Of a stretch of DNA of 64,000 nucleotides, positions 26,852 through 36,937 are shown piece by piece. The translations under genes and the position numbers were made by a program. The notes under the pieces were generated by a model. The model ran no database searches and was not told the origin of the DNA. It was given only the letters and a program-made list of their open reading frames with translations. Within the stretch, counting starts at the first letter, position 1. Each line of letters begins with the position of its first letter. Origin of the DNA: Gammaproteobacteria bacterium (lineage in GTDB: Bacteria; Pseudomonadota; Gammaproteobacteria; Arenicellales; Arenicellaceae); assembly GCA_013002025.1 (NCBI GenBank), contig JABDKW010000036.1:46657-110656 (forward strand), written 5' to 3'.

Positions 26852-28390
26852 TTACTCTCCATCCCACAGCGCTACCAGTCCCTTGGAAGTGCCGACATAG
26901 GCGGTGCCATCGGGTGCCAGGGTGATCGGTGACCAGTTGTTGTCGAAATTTGGCCCGGAGCCGGTATAGAGTTTGAACAGCGTTTTGCCACTGTGAAAAT
27001 CCAAACCCATCAAATACCAGTCATTGACGCCGGTATCGCCATGCTCATAGGTGTAGAAATAGGCCACGCCGGTTTCGGCCGCCAGTTTGGGCACTACCGA
27101 GGGTGATGCTTCGGCAGACTCCCACATCACATCGCAGCCCGATTCATCGGCACGAACATCCACTCTGACGATGCCCCCACCCGCGTTAGTCCAATCTGTT
27201 TGGTCAACTGAGTTGGTATAGCCCGCATTGTTTTCCAGCAGAATACTGCGCGCGGTGGCGATCATTGAGTTATCGGTAACCGAATGGCCGTCATCAAAAA
27301 TGGGTACCGCACAGACCAGCCGCTGACTCACCTCCGTGCCACCCCGGCGACGATAGACCAACAGGTTCATGCGGCCATCGGCATTGTCGGTGATGGTCAC
27401 GTAGTCGTCACCCATCAAGGTTGGTGTAGTGCCGCTGCCCTGATTGATCGTGCCGACGCGGCGTGAGCTGCCACGGTCATACTGCTCGCGCCAGCGCACT
27501 TGCGGCTCGCCATTGGCGGCCGCCGTAAAGCCGTACATGGCATGGTCTGAAACGATGTAGACGCCATCGCGTGCCACCGAAAAACCATTTTGAATCTCTT
27601 CGCCCTCGAGTTGCAGGGCCCAGATCGCGCCACTGTCCTGATCAATGGTACCCACCCGGCCGGCGCGCGTGGCCCACCACAGACGACCTTCAAAGTCCGG
27701 CATAACGGCGGTAATCAAATCGCATTCACCGTCGGGGAACCAATTGCTCGGCCGCAGACAATCATCCGGCACGTGCGCGTCGAGATCCCAACTCGCCTCA
27801 CTGTAAAATTCCCATTCGCCATCGCTATTTTTGCGGCTGGCAATGCGGTGCACGATCTTGTCGGCATCGGCCATAACAATTCGGTCGTGCTGGTCGAGGT
27901 AAAAGTACGCGCCCGATGAGTCCTCCATTATCTTGCTGCGCTGCCGGCTGATTAGCGCCTCCCAGGATGAGGGCCGGGTGGGCATATCGTATTCGGCCAG
28001 CAAGTTTAACGTGCGCGGTGATAATCGATGCAAGCGAAAACCGGTAATAGCGGCACATAGAGCCAGCAGATCGCCATTGCTGGCAAAGGTGAGGGTGGCG
28101 CATTGTCCGCCAGGCATACGCGACCCCACGCGCGTATTGATTTGCAGGTTTTTGCCCAGCGGCCCTTTAACGGGATGCACATCGGAGCTATACCCGTCGC
28201 TGTGCATGGAGTTAACGCCCTGCGCTGACATAAATGGGTGTGGCTCGACGCTAAATTGCACGCCGCGCGGTGTAAAGCCGGCCGCGATTTCATGCGGTGC
28301 GCCGGAAGGGGCCGATTCAATCGGCGTCGGTGCATAGGGCTCCGAGCACCCCACTAATGTGCTAATCAGTAAGATCGACAGTGTTCGCAT
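26852..28390 (-). CDS. Lipoprotein with beta-propeller-like repeats
   Basis: Predicted lipid-anchored protein of 512 residues. The lipobox LISTLVGCSEP puts the acylated Cys at residue 15. The body shows repeated WD/PQQ-like blades (LWWATRAGRVGTIDQDSGAIWALQLEGEE, GVYIVSDHAMYGFTAAANGEPQVRW, APDGTAYVGTSKGLVALW) consistent with a beta-propeller. No quinone or calcium ligands are obvious and no enzyme family can be named. It is coupled to the downstream DUF3604 gene, suggesting a two-part envelope function of unknown substrate. Confidence 0.7.
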   Translation of the reverse strand: MRTLSILLISTLVGCSEPYAPTPIESAPSGAPHEIAAGFTPRGVQFSVEPHPFMSAQGVNSMHSDGYSSDVHPVKGPLGKNLQINTRVGSRMPGGQCATLTFASNGDLLALCAAITGFRLHRLSPRTLNLLAEYDMPTRPSSWEALISRQRSKIMEDSSGAYFYLDQHDRIVMADADKIVHRIASRKNSDGEWEFYSEASWDLDAHVPDDCLRPSNWFPDGECDLITAVMPDFEGRLWWATRAGRVGTIDQDSGAIWALQLEGEEIQNGFSVARDGVYIVSDHAMYGFTAAANGEPQVRWREQYDRGSSRRVGTINQGSGTTPTLMGDDYVTITDNADGRMNLLVYRRRGGTEVSQRLVCAVPIFDDGHSVTDNSMIATARSILLENNAGYTNSVDQTDWTNAGGGIVRVDVRADESGCDVMWESAEASPSVVPKLAAETGVAYFYTYEHGDTGVNDWYLMGLDFHSGKTLFKLYTGSGPNFDNNWSPITLAPDGTAYVGTSKGLVALWDGE

Positions 28391-28439
28391 AAATTCCCCG
28401 GCTGGGCCAGCAAGGCCGACGCTGTGATGAGTTTAGACT

Positions 28440-29213
28440 CTATTTAACCGACATGCCGCCGTCGACCGACAGGATTTGTCCGGTAATAAATGACGCTCGG
28501 TCGGAACTCAGGAACACCACTGCGTTAGCGATTTCCTCTGGTTTACCCATACGCTTCATGACGCTGGCGCGATCAAAAATCTCCGCTTGGTGCGGTTGTT
28601 CCTTGAGGTAATTTTCGATGCCTGGCGTGCGGATTACGCCTGGTGAGACGGCATTAATCCGTATGCCTTTACCACCATATTCGCTGGCGGAACTCTGGGT
28701 TAGCACGTTAACCCCAGCCTTGGCACTGGCGTAAGCGGTGTTATAGGCCTGGCCCTTTAGCGACGCGTTGGAGGAGATGTTAACAATGCTGCCCAGAGTT
28801 TCTGCCCCCTGATTGTGTTCCAGCATTGCGGCAATCTCATATTTCATGCATAGCCAGGTATTAGTCAGGCACATTTCCAGCGTGCTGTCGAATACCTCAC
28901 GGGTGTATTCATGGATGGGGCCAGAACCACGGCTCACCGCGGCGCTGTTGCAGGCGGCGTGTAAGCCACCTAGCTGCTCGACGGTGGATTGCACCATGGT
29001 TTGCACGGCGCTTTCGTCGCTGACATCGGCTTCAATGAATATCGCGTCTCCACCGGCATCTTTAATCAGTTGCACAGTTTGCTGGCCGGATTGTGCGTTG
29101 AAATCGGCCACCGCCACACGGGCACCTGCCTCCGCGTAGGCTTGGCAGATGGCGCGGCCAATGCCCATGCCACCACCGGTGACCAGAGCGACCTTGTCGG
29201 TAAGACTAATCAT
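28440..29213 (-). CDS. Short-chain dehydrogenase/reductase
   Basis: Classical SDR of 257 residues. The cofactor loop is VTGGGMGIGRAICQAYAEAGARVAVADF (Asp after strand 2, favouring NAD+), NNAG is replaced by CNSAAVS, and the catalytic triad reads IVNISSNAS...TAYASAKAG. PGVIRTPGIENYL and the C-terminal ASFITGQILSVDGG are typical. Likely a hydroxysteroid or alcohol dehydrogenase by context; the exact position oxidised is unknown. It is followed on the minus strand by the lipoprotein-DUF3604 pair and preceded by the SRPBCC gene. Confidence 0.85.
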   Translation of the reverse strand: MISLTDKVALVTGGGMGIGRAICQAYAEAGARVAVADFNAQSGQQTVQLIKDAGGDAIFIEADVSDESAVQTMVQSTVEQLGGLHAACNSAAVSRGSGPIHEYTREVFDSTLEMCLTNTWLCMKYEIAAMLEHNQGAETLGSIVNISSNASLKGQAYNTAYASAKAGVNVLTQSSASEYGGKGIRINAVSPGVIRTPGIENYLKEQPHQAEIFDRASVMKRMGKPEEIANAVVFLSSDRASFITGQILSVDGGMSVK

Positions 29214-29255
29214 GATTGCTTCTCACTGTTGGTTAGTTGTTGCTCGGGGAGGCTG

Positions 29256-29771
29256 CTAGTGGCCATCAACCGCACCGGCTTTCAATAATGCCACGACGTC
29301 GTCACGCGGCGCTTTATTACCGGTTTCGTAATACAGGCGTTGGCCGGCGACGATTTGTTCCTGCAGGGCGCGCACTTGAGGTTTAGCCAGCTTAATCAAC
29401 AGGTTGCCGAACGCGCCCCATTTCATTTCAAACTCAAAGGTATTGGTCAGGCGGGTTTGTTGTTCACCTTCGGCCTGTAAGGCATATTCGAAGGTCGCGC
29501 GTGTAAACAGCGGTGGTACGGTGTCGTCCTGATCGTTATGTAGCTTTAATTTAAAGCCCTGGCCTTCGTGCCATTCGGTAACGGTCTCGATCAATGGCGC
29601 TCGATTACTATAAACATAGCGGCTGGCGCCCACGCCCTGCTTGTTCTCGGTGGTGATTTCGGTGCCGGTCAAATCCGGCACATATTGGTGTGCCTGGCTT
29701 AAGTCGCTTAAGCGCGCCCAAGCCTGCTCCATACTGACATTAGCGACTGTGGATACGACAATTTTATGCAT
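29256..29771 (-). CDS. SRPBCC-superfamily protein
   Basis: Protein of 171 residues with a START/Bet v1-like hydrophobic-ligand fold. MHKIVVSTVANVSMEQAWARLSDLSQAHQYVPDLTGTEI gives the first strand and helix pair; the sheet follows; the long C-terminal helix begins FGNLLIKLAKPQVRALQEQIVAG. ATG 29771 is preferred: longer frames cross the divergent promoter and lack homology. Such proteins bind polycyclic or lipid ligands; in a steroid locus a sterol-type ligand is plausible (inference). It is divergent from the MaoC gene. Confidence 0.75.
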   Translation of the reverse strand: MHKIVVSTVANVSMEQAWARLSDLSQAHQYVPDLTGTEITTENKQGVGASRYVYSNRAPLIETVTEWHEGQGFKLKLHNDQDDTVPPLFTRATFEYALQAEGEQQTRLTNTFEFEMKWGAFGNLLIKLAKPQVRALQEQIVAGQRLYYETGNKAPRDDVVALLKAGAVDGH

Positions 29772-29883
29772 GCTAAACCTATTTAAATCAATGGGTTGGG
29801 TTGTTGGAGCTGCAGCAGGGACGAAACAGTTATCGCTCTCTGCCCAATCAGTTAGAGCACAATAGGCGTGATTTTTGCTGCGC

Positions 29884-29914
29884 TTTTGGAGTATTATGCA
29901 ATGGTATTGCAAAA
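29884..29914. promoter_or_regulatory. Shared ~30-bp operator-like element, copy 2
   Basis: Lies in the 205-bp gap between the divergent SRPBCC and MaoC genes. It holds a perfect 6-3-6 inverted repeat, TGCAAT-GGT-ATTGCA, at 29897-29911 on the plus strand. On the minus strand it aligns with 22761-22790 over the whole element, including the flanking TTTT and TCCAAAA. It sits 62 bp before the likely MaoC start and 113 bp before the SRPBCC start. Confidence 0.65.
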
Positions 29915-29976
29915 AGCCTAAAACATCAAAGATTTGCCATGATTGCACCGTTTACCGCAGGGCCGGAAGTCATCCG

Positions 29977-30441
29977 GTGATTGATTTCAAAGACCAACAA
30001 CAATTGCAGACGTTGATCAGCGATGAGTTCAGCGACTGGAGCAATCGCCTGCTGATTACCCAGCGCATGATTGACGACTTCGCAGCGATCAGTGGTGACC
30101 ATTTATGGATACATACTGATCCGCAGCGTTGTGTCACAGACAGCCCATTCAAGACCACCATTGCGCATGGTTTCCTGATTCTCTCGGTGCTGAGTCAATT
30201 GCATGCCGGCGCGGATATTTCCAAACAAATAGGTGGCTATAAGCAAATCATGAACTATGGCTCGGATAAGCTGCGCTTTATGTCGCCAGTACCGGTCGAC
30301 AGTGAAATACATGCGCGTAGCCGCGTGGCTGCGATCAATGTGCAGGAGCATAAAACGACGGCCACGCTGGAATGGCAAGTGGCGGTGGTAGGGCAGGAAA
30401 ACCTGAGCCTGGTCTACCACATGACGCTAGTCTTTATGTGA
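29977..30441 (+). CDS. MaoC-like hydratase/dehydratase
   Basis: Hot-dog-fold enzyme of about 154 residues. TQRMIDDFAAISGDHLWIHTDPQRCVTDSPFKTTIAHGFLILSVL contains the R-specific hydratase signature (Asp and His in GDHLWIHTD, then AHGFL). LRFMSPVPVDSEIHARSRV follows. Family members hydrate trans-2-enoyl-CoA. I chose GTG 29977 (VIDFKDQQQ), which gives the standard length and has GGAAG upstream; the same frame is open further back but without homology. It is the first gene of a plus-strand run leading to thiolase, SDR and two acyl-CoA dehydrogenase genes. Confidence 0.82.
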   Translation: MIDFKDQQQLQTLISDEFSDWSNRLLITQRMIDDFAAISGDHLWIHTDPQRCVTDSPFKTTIAHGFLILSVLSQLHAGADISKQIGGYKQIMNYGSDKLRFMSPVPVDSEIHARSRVAAINVQEHKTTATLEWQVAVVGQENLSLVYHMTLVFM

Positions 30442-30463
30442 CTTTGGGTTTTAGCTGGCTTAA

Positions 30464-31669
<1,206 letters not shown>

Positions 31670-31714
31670 CAGCGCCCCGATAAAACGACAAGCAATTACA
31701 GCGAGGAAAGAGAT

Positions 31715-32632
31715 ATGGGTATGTTAGACAGCAAAGTCGCCGTTGTGACCGGTGCTGGTCGCGGCCTGGGGCGAGAAGAAATTATAGATTTGGCGGCCCA
31801 CGGCGCGAGGGTGGTGATCAATGAAGTAAACCGCCCCGACGCCAAAGCGGCGGCGCATGAAACCGCCGAGCTCATTACCAATGCCGGTGGCGAGGCCATT
31901 GTTGTATTGGGTGACTGTGCTGACAGTAACGATGCAGAGGCCCTGATGGCGACGACGCTGGATACCTATGGTGACTTGAACATCATGGTGAACAACGCGG
32001 GCTTTCTGCGCGACAAAACCATTTTTGGAATGTCTGATGATGAGTTTGACTCGGTGGTGCGGGTACACCTGCGCGGCCATTTTGTGAACATGCGCAATGC
32101 TACTCAACACTGGCGCAACCGGGCCAAGAGTGGTGAGCAAACCTACGGGCGCCTGCTAAGCACGTCCAGTGAGGCGGTGCTGTATGGTTCAGCTGGGCAA
32201 CCAAACTATGCCGCTGCCAAGGCCGGTATTATTGCCATGACACTCGGTGCCGCCCAGCTTATGGGGCGCTATGGAGTTACTTGCAATACTATAATGCCGC
32301 GCGCCGAGACTGACATGACCAACTCCGGCCCCACCGCCGCCATGTTTGCAGCGCCCGAGAGCGGTTTCCATCATTTTGATCCGGCCAATGTGGCGCCGCT
32401 GGTGAGCTATCTCGCCTCACCGGACGCGGCGCATATTTCCGGTGAAGTCTTCGTCGTCTGGGGCAACCAGGTTAATGTGTTGCAGCGCCCCACGGTATTG
32501 CCGGCTCATGTGAACCCCGACGGGGAACAAAAATGGACCCCGCAGGGATTACACGCCAGCCTCAGTAGCCATTTCGATGCAAACTACCGCAGCGTGTACG
32601 ATGGATTTGCACTGCCGATAGATCAGGGCTGA
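31715..32632 (+). CDS. SDR, Hsd4A-like 3-hydroxyacyl-CoA/17-hydroxysteroid dehydrogenase candidate
   Basis: SDR of 305 residues with VAVVTGAGRGLGREEIIDLAAHGARVVINEV, LNIMVNNAGFLRDKTIFGMSDDEFDSVVRVHLRGHF and LLSTSSEAVLYGSAGQPNYAAAKAG (Ser, Tyr and Lys catalytic residues). It resembles the dehydrogenase domain of peroxisomal multifunctional protein 2/17-beta-HSD4 and mycobacterial Hsd4A rather than plain FabG. The C-terminal ~60 residues extend beyond the standard SDR fold. Its stop overlaps the next start (TGATG). A paralogue lies at 62646. Confidence 0.85.
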   Translation: MGMLDSKVAVVTGAGRGLGREEIIDLAAHGARVVINEVNRPDAKAAAHETAELITNAGGEAIVVLGDCADSNDAEALMATTLDTYGDLNIMVNNAGFLRDKTIFGMSDDEFDSVVRVHLRGHFVNMRNATQHWRNRAKSGEQTYGRLLSTSSEAVLYGSAGQPNYAAAKAGIIAMTLGAAQLMGRYGVTCNTIMPRAETDMTNSGPTAAMFAAPESGFHHFDPANVAPLVSYLASPDAAHISGEVFVVWGNQVNVLQRPTVLPAHVNPDGEQKWTPQGLHASLSSHFDANYRSVYDGFALPIDQG

Positions 32633-33849
32633 TGACAGATCTAGAGCAATTTCGCCGCGCTACCCGCGCCTGGTTACTGGAGAACTGCCCGCCGTCGCAG
32701 CGCACCACGGTCGCCAAGCAGGACGTGGTCTGGCCGGGTCGAAACCAGACATTCCCCAGCGAAGATGCGCGGCTGTGGTTTGAACGCATGCGCGACAAGG
32801 GTTGGACCTGCCCGACTTTTCCGGCCGAGTATGGCGGCGGCGGTCTGGATGAAGCGCAGGAGAAAGTGCTGCGTGAAGAAATGCAAGATCTCGGTTGTCG
32901 CCCACCAGTCATTGACCAGGGCATTTCCATGCTCGGCCCGGCGCTGCTGGAATTTGGTAACGAGGCCCAAAAGGCCTATCACATCCCCAAGATTGTGCGC
33001 GGCGAGCTGCGCTGGTGTCAGGGTTATTCCGAGCCCGGTGCCGGTTCGGATCTGGCCAGCCTGCAGACGAAATGCGAACCGTTTGATGATCATTTTCTGG
33101 TCAATGGCAGCAAGATTTGGACCTCTTACGGCGTCGAGTCGGATTGGATCTTCTGTCTGGTCCGCACCTCTAACGAAGGCGCCAAACAAGCCGGCATCAG
33201 TTTTCTGCTGATCGATATGGAGTCACCCGGCGTTAAGGCAGAATCGATAGACCTGATCAGCGGTGAATCAGAGTTTGCTCAGGTATTTTTCGATAACGTC
33301 AAAGTGCCGAAAGAAAATCTGGTTGGCGAAATTAACCAAGGCTGGGCAGTGGCCAAGGGGCTGCTCAAGCACGAACGCAAAATGATGGCCGAGTTGGGCA
33401 CTGGCTTTGCCGGCGGTGATTTGTCCTTAGCCAAGATTGCCGAACAACAGTTCGGCCGCGATGCCGCAGGGCAAATTGACCAGCCGGAGATTCGCCTGGC
33501 CATCGCCGATTATGAAATGAATATGCGGGCCATCGCGCTTACCGGCCAGCGTAGCCACGAAGAGGCGCAGGCCGGCCAAATGGACCGTAATGTGCCACTA
33601 ATCATGAAGTACGTCGGTACCACTGCGGTGCAAACGCGCGACGAACTGGCGATGGATATTCAGGGCTACCGCAGTGCTGGCTGGCATGATGAGAATTTCA
33701 GTGTCAGCGAGCTACGAACCGCCCGTGATCTGTTGTTTAACAAGGCATTGACTATTGCCGGAGGCACCAACGAGATTCAGCTCAACATAATTGCCAAGCG
33801 TGCACTGGGGCTGCCGGATGCGCCGGCGCCCGACAAGGAGGAACGTTAG
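32632..33849 (+). CDS. Acyl-CoA dehydrogenase, catalytic-type subunit
   Basis: FAD-dependent acyl-CoA dehydrogenase of 405 residues. The FAD/substrate loop is WCQGYSEPGAGSDLASL, followed by NGSKIWTSYGVESDWIF, and the C-terminal helix is IAGGTNEIQLNIIAKRALGLP. The MCAD-type catalytic Glu position (YEG) is Gly here. Glu248 in LLKHERKMM occupies the isovaleryl-CoA-dehydrogenase-type position, so it is the likely base. It overlaps the upstream SDR and sits 1 bp from the next dehydrogenase gene, as in the alpha2beta2 FadE pairs of steroid degraders. Substrate probably a steroid side-chain acyl-CoA (inference). Confidence 0.87.
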   Translation: MTDLEQFRRATRAWLLENCPPSQRTTVAKQDVVWPGRNQTFPSEDARLWFERMRDKGWTCPTFPAEYGGGGLDEAQEKVLREEMQDLGCRPPVIDQGISMLGPALLEFGNEAQKAYHIPKIVRGELRWCQGYSEPGAGSDLASLQTKCEPFDDHFLVNGSKIWTSYGVESDWIFCLVRTSNEGAKQAGISFLLIDMESPGVKAESIDLISGESEFAQVFFDNVKVPKENLVGEINQGWAVAKGLLKHERKMMAELGTGFAGGDLSLAKIAEQQFGRDAAGQIDQPEIRLAIADYEMNMRAIALTGQRSHEEAQAGQMDRNVPLIMKYVGTTAVQTRDELAMDIQGYRSAGWHDENFSVSELRTARDLLFNKALTIAGGTNEIQLNIIAKRALGLPDAPAPDKEER

Positions 33850-33850
33850 C

Positions 33851-34930
33851 GTGAGTTTGGTTTTTACTGAAGAACAATCGCTGTTGCAGGAGTCCGCGCT
33901 CGAGTATTTCGCGCAACACCTGCCGACCAGCCGCTTTCGAGATATTCGTGATGCAAAGGGCGTAGTTAGCTGCGACGCAGGCGCGTGGCAACAAATGGTA
34001 GACCTGGGCTGGAGTGCGATGTTGCTGCCGGCATCGATCGACGGCCTGGAGTTCGGCTTGCTGGGTATGGGCTTGCTAGTGACGGAAGCAGGCAAGACTT
34101 TGGCCGCCACCCCACTCAGTGGTGCCGCAACACTGTCGGTTGAAGCACTATTGAGCTGCGCAGAGTCGCCAGCGCGGAATCAATTGCTGCGCGAGATTGC
34201 TGAGGGAACCACAATGCCCGCTTTTGCAATCGGGCCGGCGTCGCTACTGGCAAGCGATTTAAAGTCACTCGATGGTGGCTTGGAATTTGTTGCCGAAGCT
34301 CGCGGCGCAGATAGTCTGATTGCATTGCTGGCCGATGACTCAGCAGCGCGGGTAGTCGTGGTTGATTTGAATTCGCCCGAGGTGCAGCGTACAGCCGTAA
34401 ATCTGATTGATTGGCGTGACTATGCACACCTGCAGTTCGATAACATGGTGATTGCTGAAGATCATTCTTTTGGAGCAAACGAAGGCGCCGCAGCGCGGCT
34501 CGAGAGTGTCGGGGCGGCGATGACCGCAGCCGAGCTGTTCGGTTTGAGTCAGGAAGTATTTGATCGCACCATCGCCTATCTGTGCGAGCGTGAGCAGTTT
34601 GGCCGCAAGATCGGTTCATTTCAGGCGCTGCAACACCGTATGGCCAAGGCTTATGCGCAATTGCAATTATTAAAGTCGGTTCTCTATGATGCGCTGACGG
34701 CGCTGGAACAGCAGCGTGACGATGTTGATCTGGCGGTCAGTCACGCCAAAGTGCTGGCCAATGACACTGCACAGCTAATCGGCAACGAGGGTATTCAGTT
34801 GCATGGCGGCATGGGCATAACCGACGAACTGGATATCGGCCTGTTCTATAAACGAATCCGCGTGCTACGTTCGGCCTATGGCAGCAGCGCACAGCACCGC
34901 GCCAATTTTGCTAAGCTTAGCGGCTTGTAA
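33851..34930 (+). CDS. Acyl-CoA dehydrogenase, second subunit
   Basis: Acyl-CoA dehydrogenase-like protein of 359 residues, shorter than its neighbour. It starts SLVFTEEQSLLQESALEYF. The canonical middle loop is eroded, while the C-terminal domain is kept (AYLCEREQFGRKIGSFQALQHRMAKAYAQLQ and IQLHGGMGITDELDIGLFYKRIRVL). I see no catalytic Glu at either known position. This asymmetry is typical of the partner subunit in heterotetrameric steroid acyl-CoA dehydrogenases (FadE26/27, FadE28/29 type). The start is GTG 33851 behind AAGGAGG, directly after the catalytic subunit. Confidence 0.83.
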   Translation: MSLVFTEEQSLLQESALEYFAQHLPTSRFRDIRDAKGVVSCDAGAWQQMVDLGWSAMLLPASIDGLEFGLLGMGLLVTEAGKTLAATPLSGAATLSVEALLSCAESPARNQLLREIAEGTTMPAFAIGPASLLASDLKSLDGGLEFVAEARGADSLIALLADDSAARVVVVDLNSPEVQRTAVNLIDWRDYAHLQFDNMVIAEDHSFGANEGAAARLESVGAAMTAAELFGLSQEVFDRTIAYLCEREQFGRKIGSFQALQHRMAKAYAQLQLLKSVLYDALTALEQQRDDVDLAVSHAKVLANDTAQLIGNEGIQLHGGMGITDELDIGLFYKRIRVLRSAYGSSAQHRANFAKLSGL

Positions 34931-34951
34931 CGCCATTACTAAAACAATCAC

Positions 34952-36262
34952 ATGAAAAATATAATGAAAGCTGTTTTTGGCCTGTATCTGGTACTGTTTT
35001 TAACCGCCTGCGCCAGCAGCAACCGCGACACATTCACCCTGGCGGTAATTCCCGACACGCAAAACTATGTGGATTACAGCAAGCAGAAGAACGAAGGATT
35101 TGTCATTGACGCCAGCGAGTTGTTTATCCAGCAGATGCAGTACATCGCAGATAATTCAGTCGCCAATGACGGCCCGATTGCGTTCGTTGCTTCGGTCGGC
35201 GATGTGTGGCAACACCAAAGCTTGAAAATTGACCCCGAACATGAGGCCCGTGGCATTCTAGCGGTGGCAAACCCGATTTTGGATAGAATGCTGAGCGTTT
35301 CGGAAAAAACCCGCAGCATTGAAATCCCCAAGGCAGTACAAGGCTATCAACTGTTGGCCGATGCCGGTGTTCCGTTTGGGGTCGCGCCGGGCAACCATGA
35401 TCACGATGCGATGTGGACGTCACACGAGTTTCCGCCAGACCTGACCAAATCCATTCGCGAAATCAGCATGACCGCAGAAGACCTGGGGATTTTGCATGTG
35501 GGTGGACTGAACAACTTTCGGTCCGTATTTGGTGACGATAAACCGTTCTTCAAAGACCAACCCTGGTATGTGGCCAGTTTTAACGGGGGCGCCAATAGCG
35601 CGCAAAAATTTATCGCCGGGGGCTATGAATTTCTCCATATCACGCTGGAAATGCAGGCCTCCGACGAGGTGGTCGCCTGGGCGGAGTCGGTACTGGCGGC
35701 TAACCCCGGGTTGCCCACAATCTTCACCACCCATGATTATTTGAGTGTCAGTGGCGAGCGCGAACCAAACCCGATTGTCGATTTAGCCAGAGTTGACCCA
35801 CAAAACCACAACAGCAACGAGCAGATGTGGCAAAAGCTGTATAGCCAGCACGATCAGATTTTATTTGTTTTGTGTGGCCACCAACACGGTCAGAGTCATC
35901 GCGTTGACCCCAATGTGAACGGCGAGCCGGTGTATCAAATATTGGCAGACTACCAGGACCGCGGACAGGTGGGGCTGGTAGCCGGACAGCCCATCAATCG
36001 ATTTACCCGCAAACCAGAAGCTATCGGCGATGGTTGGTTTCGCTTGATGGAGTTTGATTTAGATCAGAATTCACCGCGCGTGGTAGTAAAGACTTACTCG
36101 CCATACTTCGCAAAGTATTCGAGTGAAGAGCCGAACTATGCGGCCTGGTATAAGGTCTATGAGCACCCTGATTTAAGCGACGCTGAATTTCTGCAAACCG
36201 ATGATTTTGTCTTAGAGTTGGATAATTTCCATCAGCGCTTTGCGGCGGCCAGGCTTCCCTGA
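34952..36262 (+). CDS. Calcineurin-like metallophosphoesterase lipoprotein
   Basis: Predicted lipid-anchored phosphoesterase of 436 residues. The lipobox FLTACASS puts the acylated Cys at residue 20. Two-metal calcineurin motifs follow: VIPDTQNY near 32, SVGDVWQH near 75, APGNHDHDAMW near 148, TTHDYLSV and CGHQHGQSH. A loop between GNHD and GH carries most of the family-specific sequence. Substrate unknown. It starts 22 bp after the acyl-CoA dehydrogenase gene, so it could be the end of that operon, but no functional link is evident. Confidence 0.83.
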   Translation: MKNIMKAVFGLYLVLFLTACASSNRDTFTLAVIPDTQNYVDYSKQKNEGFVIDASELFIQQMQYIADNSVANDGPIAFVASVGDVWQHQSLKIDPEHEARGILAVANPILDRMLSVSEKTRSIEIPKAVQGYQLLADAGVPFGVAPGNHDHDAMWTSHEFPPDLTKSIREISMTAEDLGILHVGGLNNFRSVFGDDKPFFKDQPWYVASFNGGANSAQKFIAGGYEFLHITLEMQASDEVVAWAESVLAANPGLPTIFTTHDYLSVSGEREPNPIVDLARVDPQNHNSNEQMWQKLYSQHDQILFVLCGHQHGQSHRVDPNVNGEPVYQILADYQDRGQVGLVAGQPINRFTRKPEAIGDGWFRLMEFDLDQNSPRVVVKTYSPYFAKYSSEEPNYAAWYKVYEHPDLSDAEFLQTDDFVLELDNFHQRFAAARLP

Positions 36263-36312
36263 CGCGAGCGTCTAAAATCATTAAGGCGTAGAGGGTGTAA
36301 AAGGCCTATTTG

Positions 36313-36936
36313 ATGGACTTGGCGCTCTGGTGGTTGTACGCCGGCACGGTGTTAATTTTCATGTTGACGCCGGGCCCCAGCCACCTGCTGATGTTGTCTA
36401 ATAGTCTCAACGTCGGCTGGCGGCGATCTTTGGCCACGGCGGTCGGTGATTTGTCGGCCAATATGCTGCAAATGACCGCAGCGGCCCTGGGGCTGGCGGG
36501 CCTGATCCGAGAATTTCAAAACTCCTTTTTATTTATTAAGTGGCTTGGCGTCGCCTATCTGGTCTACCTTGGACTGCGACTTTGGCTATTTCATGAGCCC
36601 GCCCGGGCGCCAGAATCTAGCCGGCAACCATCCTCTAACTCATTGTTCTTACAAGGTTTTATAACTTCAGCCGTCAACCCCAAAGCGGTTGTCTTTTTCG
36701 CTGCGCTGTTTCCTCTGTTTATTCAACCTGCGCAGCCCCTGCTGCCGCAGTTTATTGTCTTGAGTCTGACATACATATTTATTGATGGCGTTTTCTTATG
36801 TGGCTACGGCTGGTTTGCAGAACGCTTCGGCCGGCGCTCGGCGCAACTCGCTGGGGGTCAACTCAGACGAGTTTCAGGCGCGCTGTTAATCGCAGCTGCT
36901 ATATTGTTAGGTCTGAAAGACTTGCCCGACAATTAA
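36313..36936 (+). CDS. LysE/RhtB-family exporter
   Basis: Inner-membrane exporter of 207 residues with about six transmembrane helices. It has the RhtB signature TPGPSHLLMLSNSLNVGWRRSLATAVGD, a second half FITSAVNPKAVVFFAALFPLF, and a charged C-terminal region near FGRRSAQLAGGQLRRVSGALLI. The family exports amino acids and analogues such as homoserine lactone; the substrate cannot be deduced. ATG 36313 is preferred to the adjacent TTG 36310. The next gene starts 1 bp after the stop codon. Confidence 0.86.
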   Translation: MDLALWWLYAGTVLIFMLTPGPSHLLMLSNSLNVGWRRSLATAVGDLSANMLQMTAAALGLAGLIREFQNSFLFIKWLGVAYLVYLGLRLWLFHEPARAPESSRQPSSNSLFLQGFITSAVNPKAVVFFAALFPLFIQPAQPLLPQFIVLSLTYIFIDGVFLCGYGWFAERFGRRSAQLAGGQLRRVSGALLIAAAILLGLKDLPDN

Positions 36937-36937
36937 T

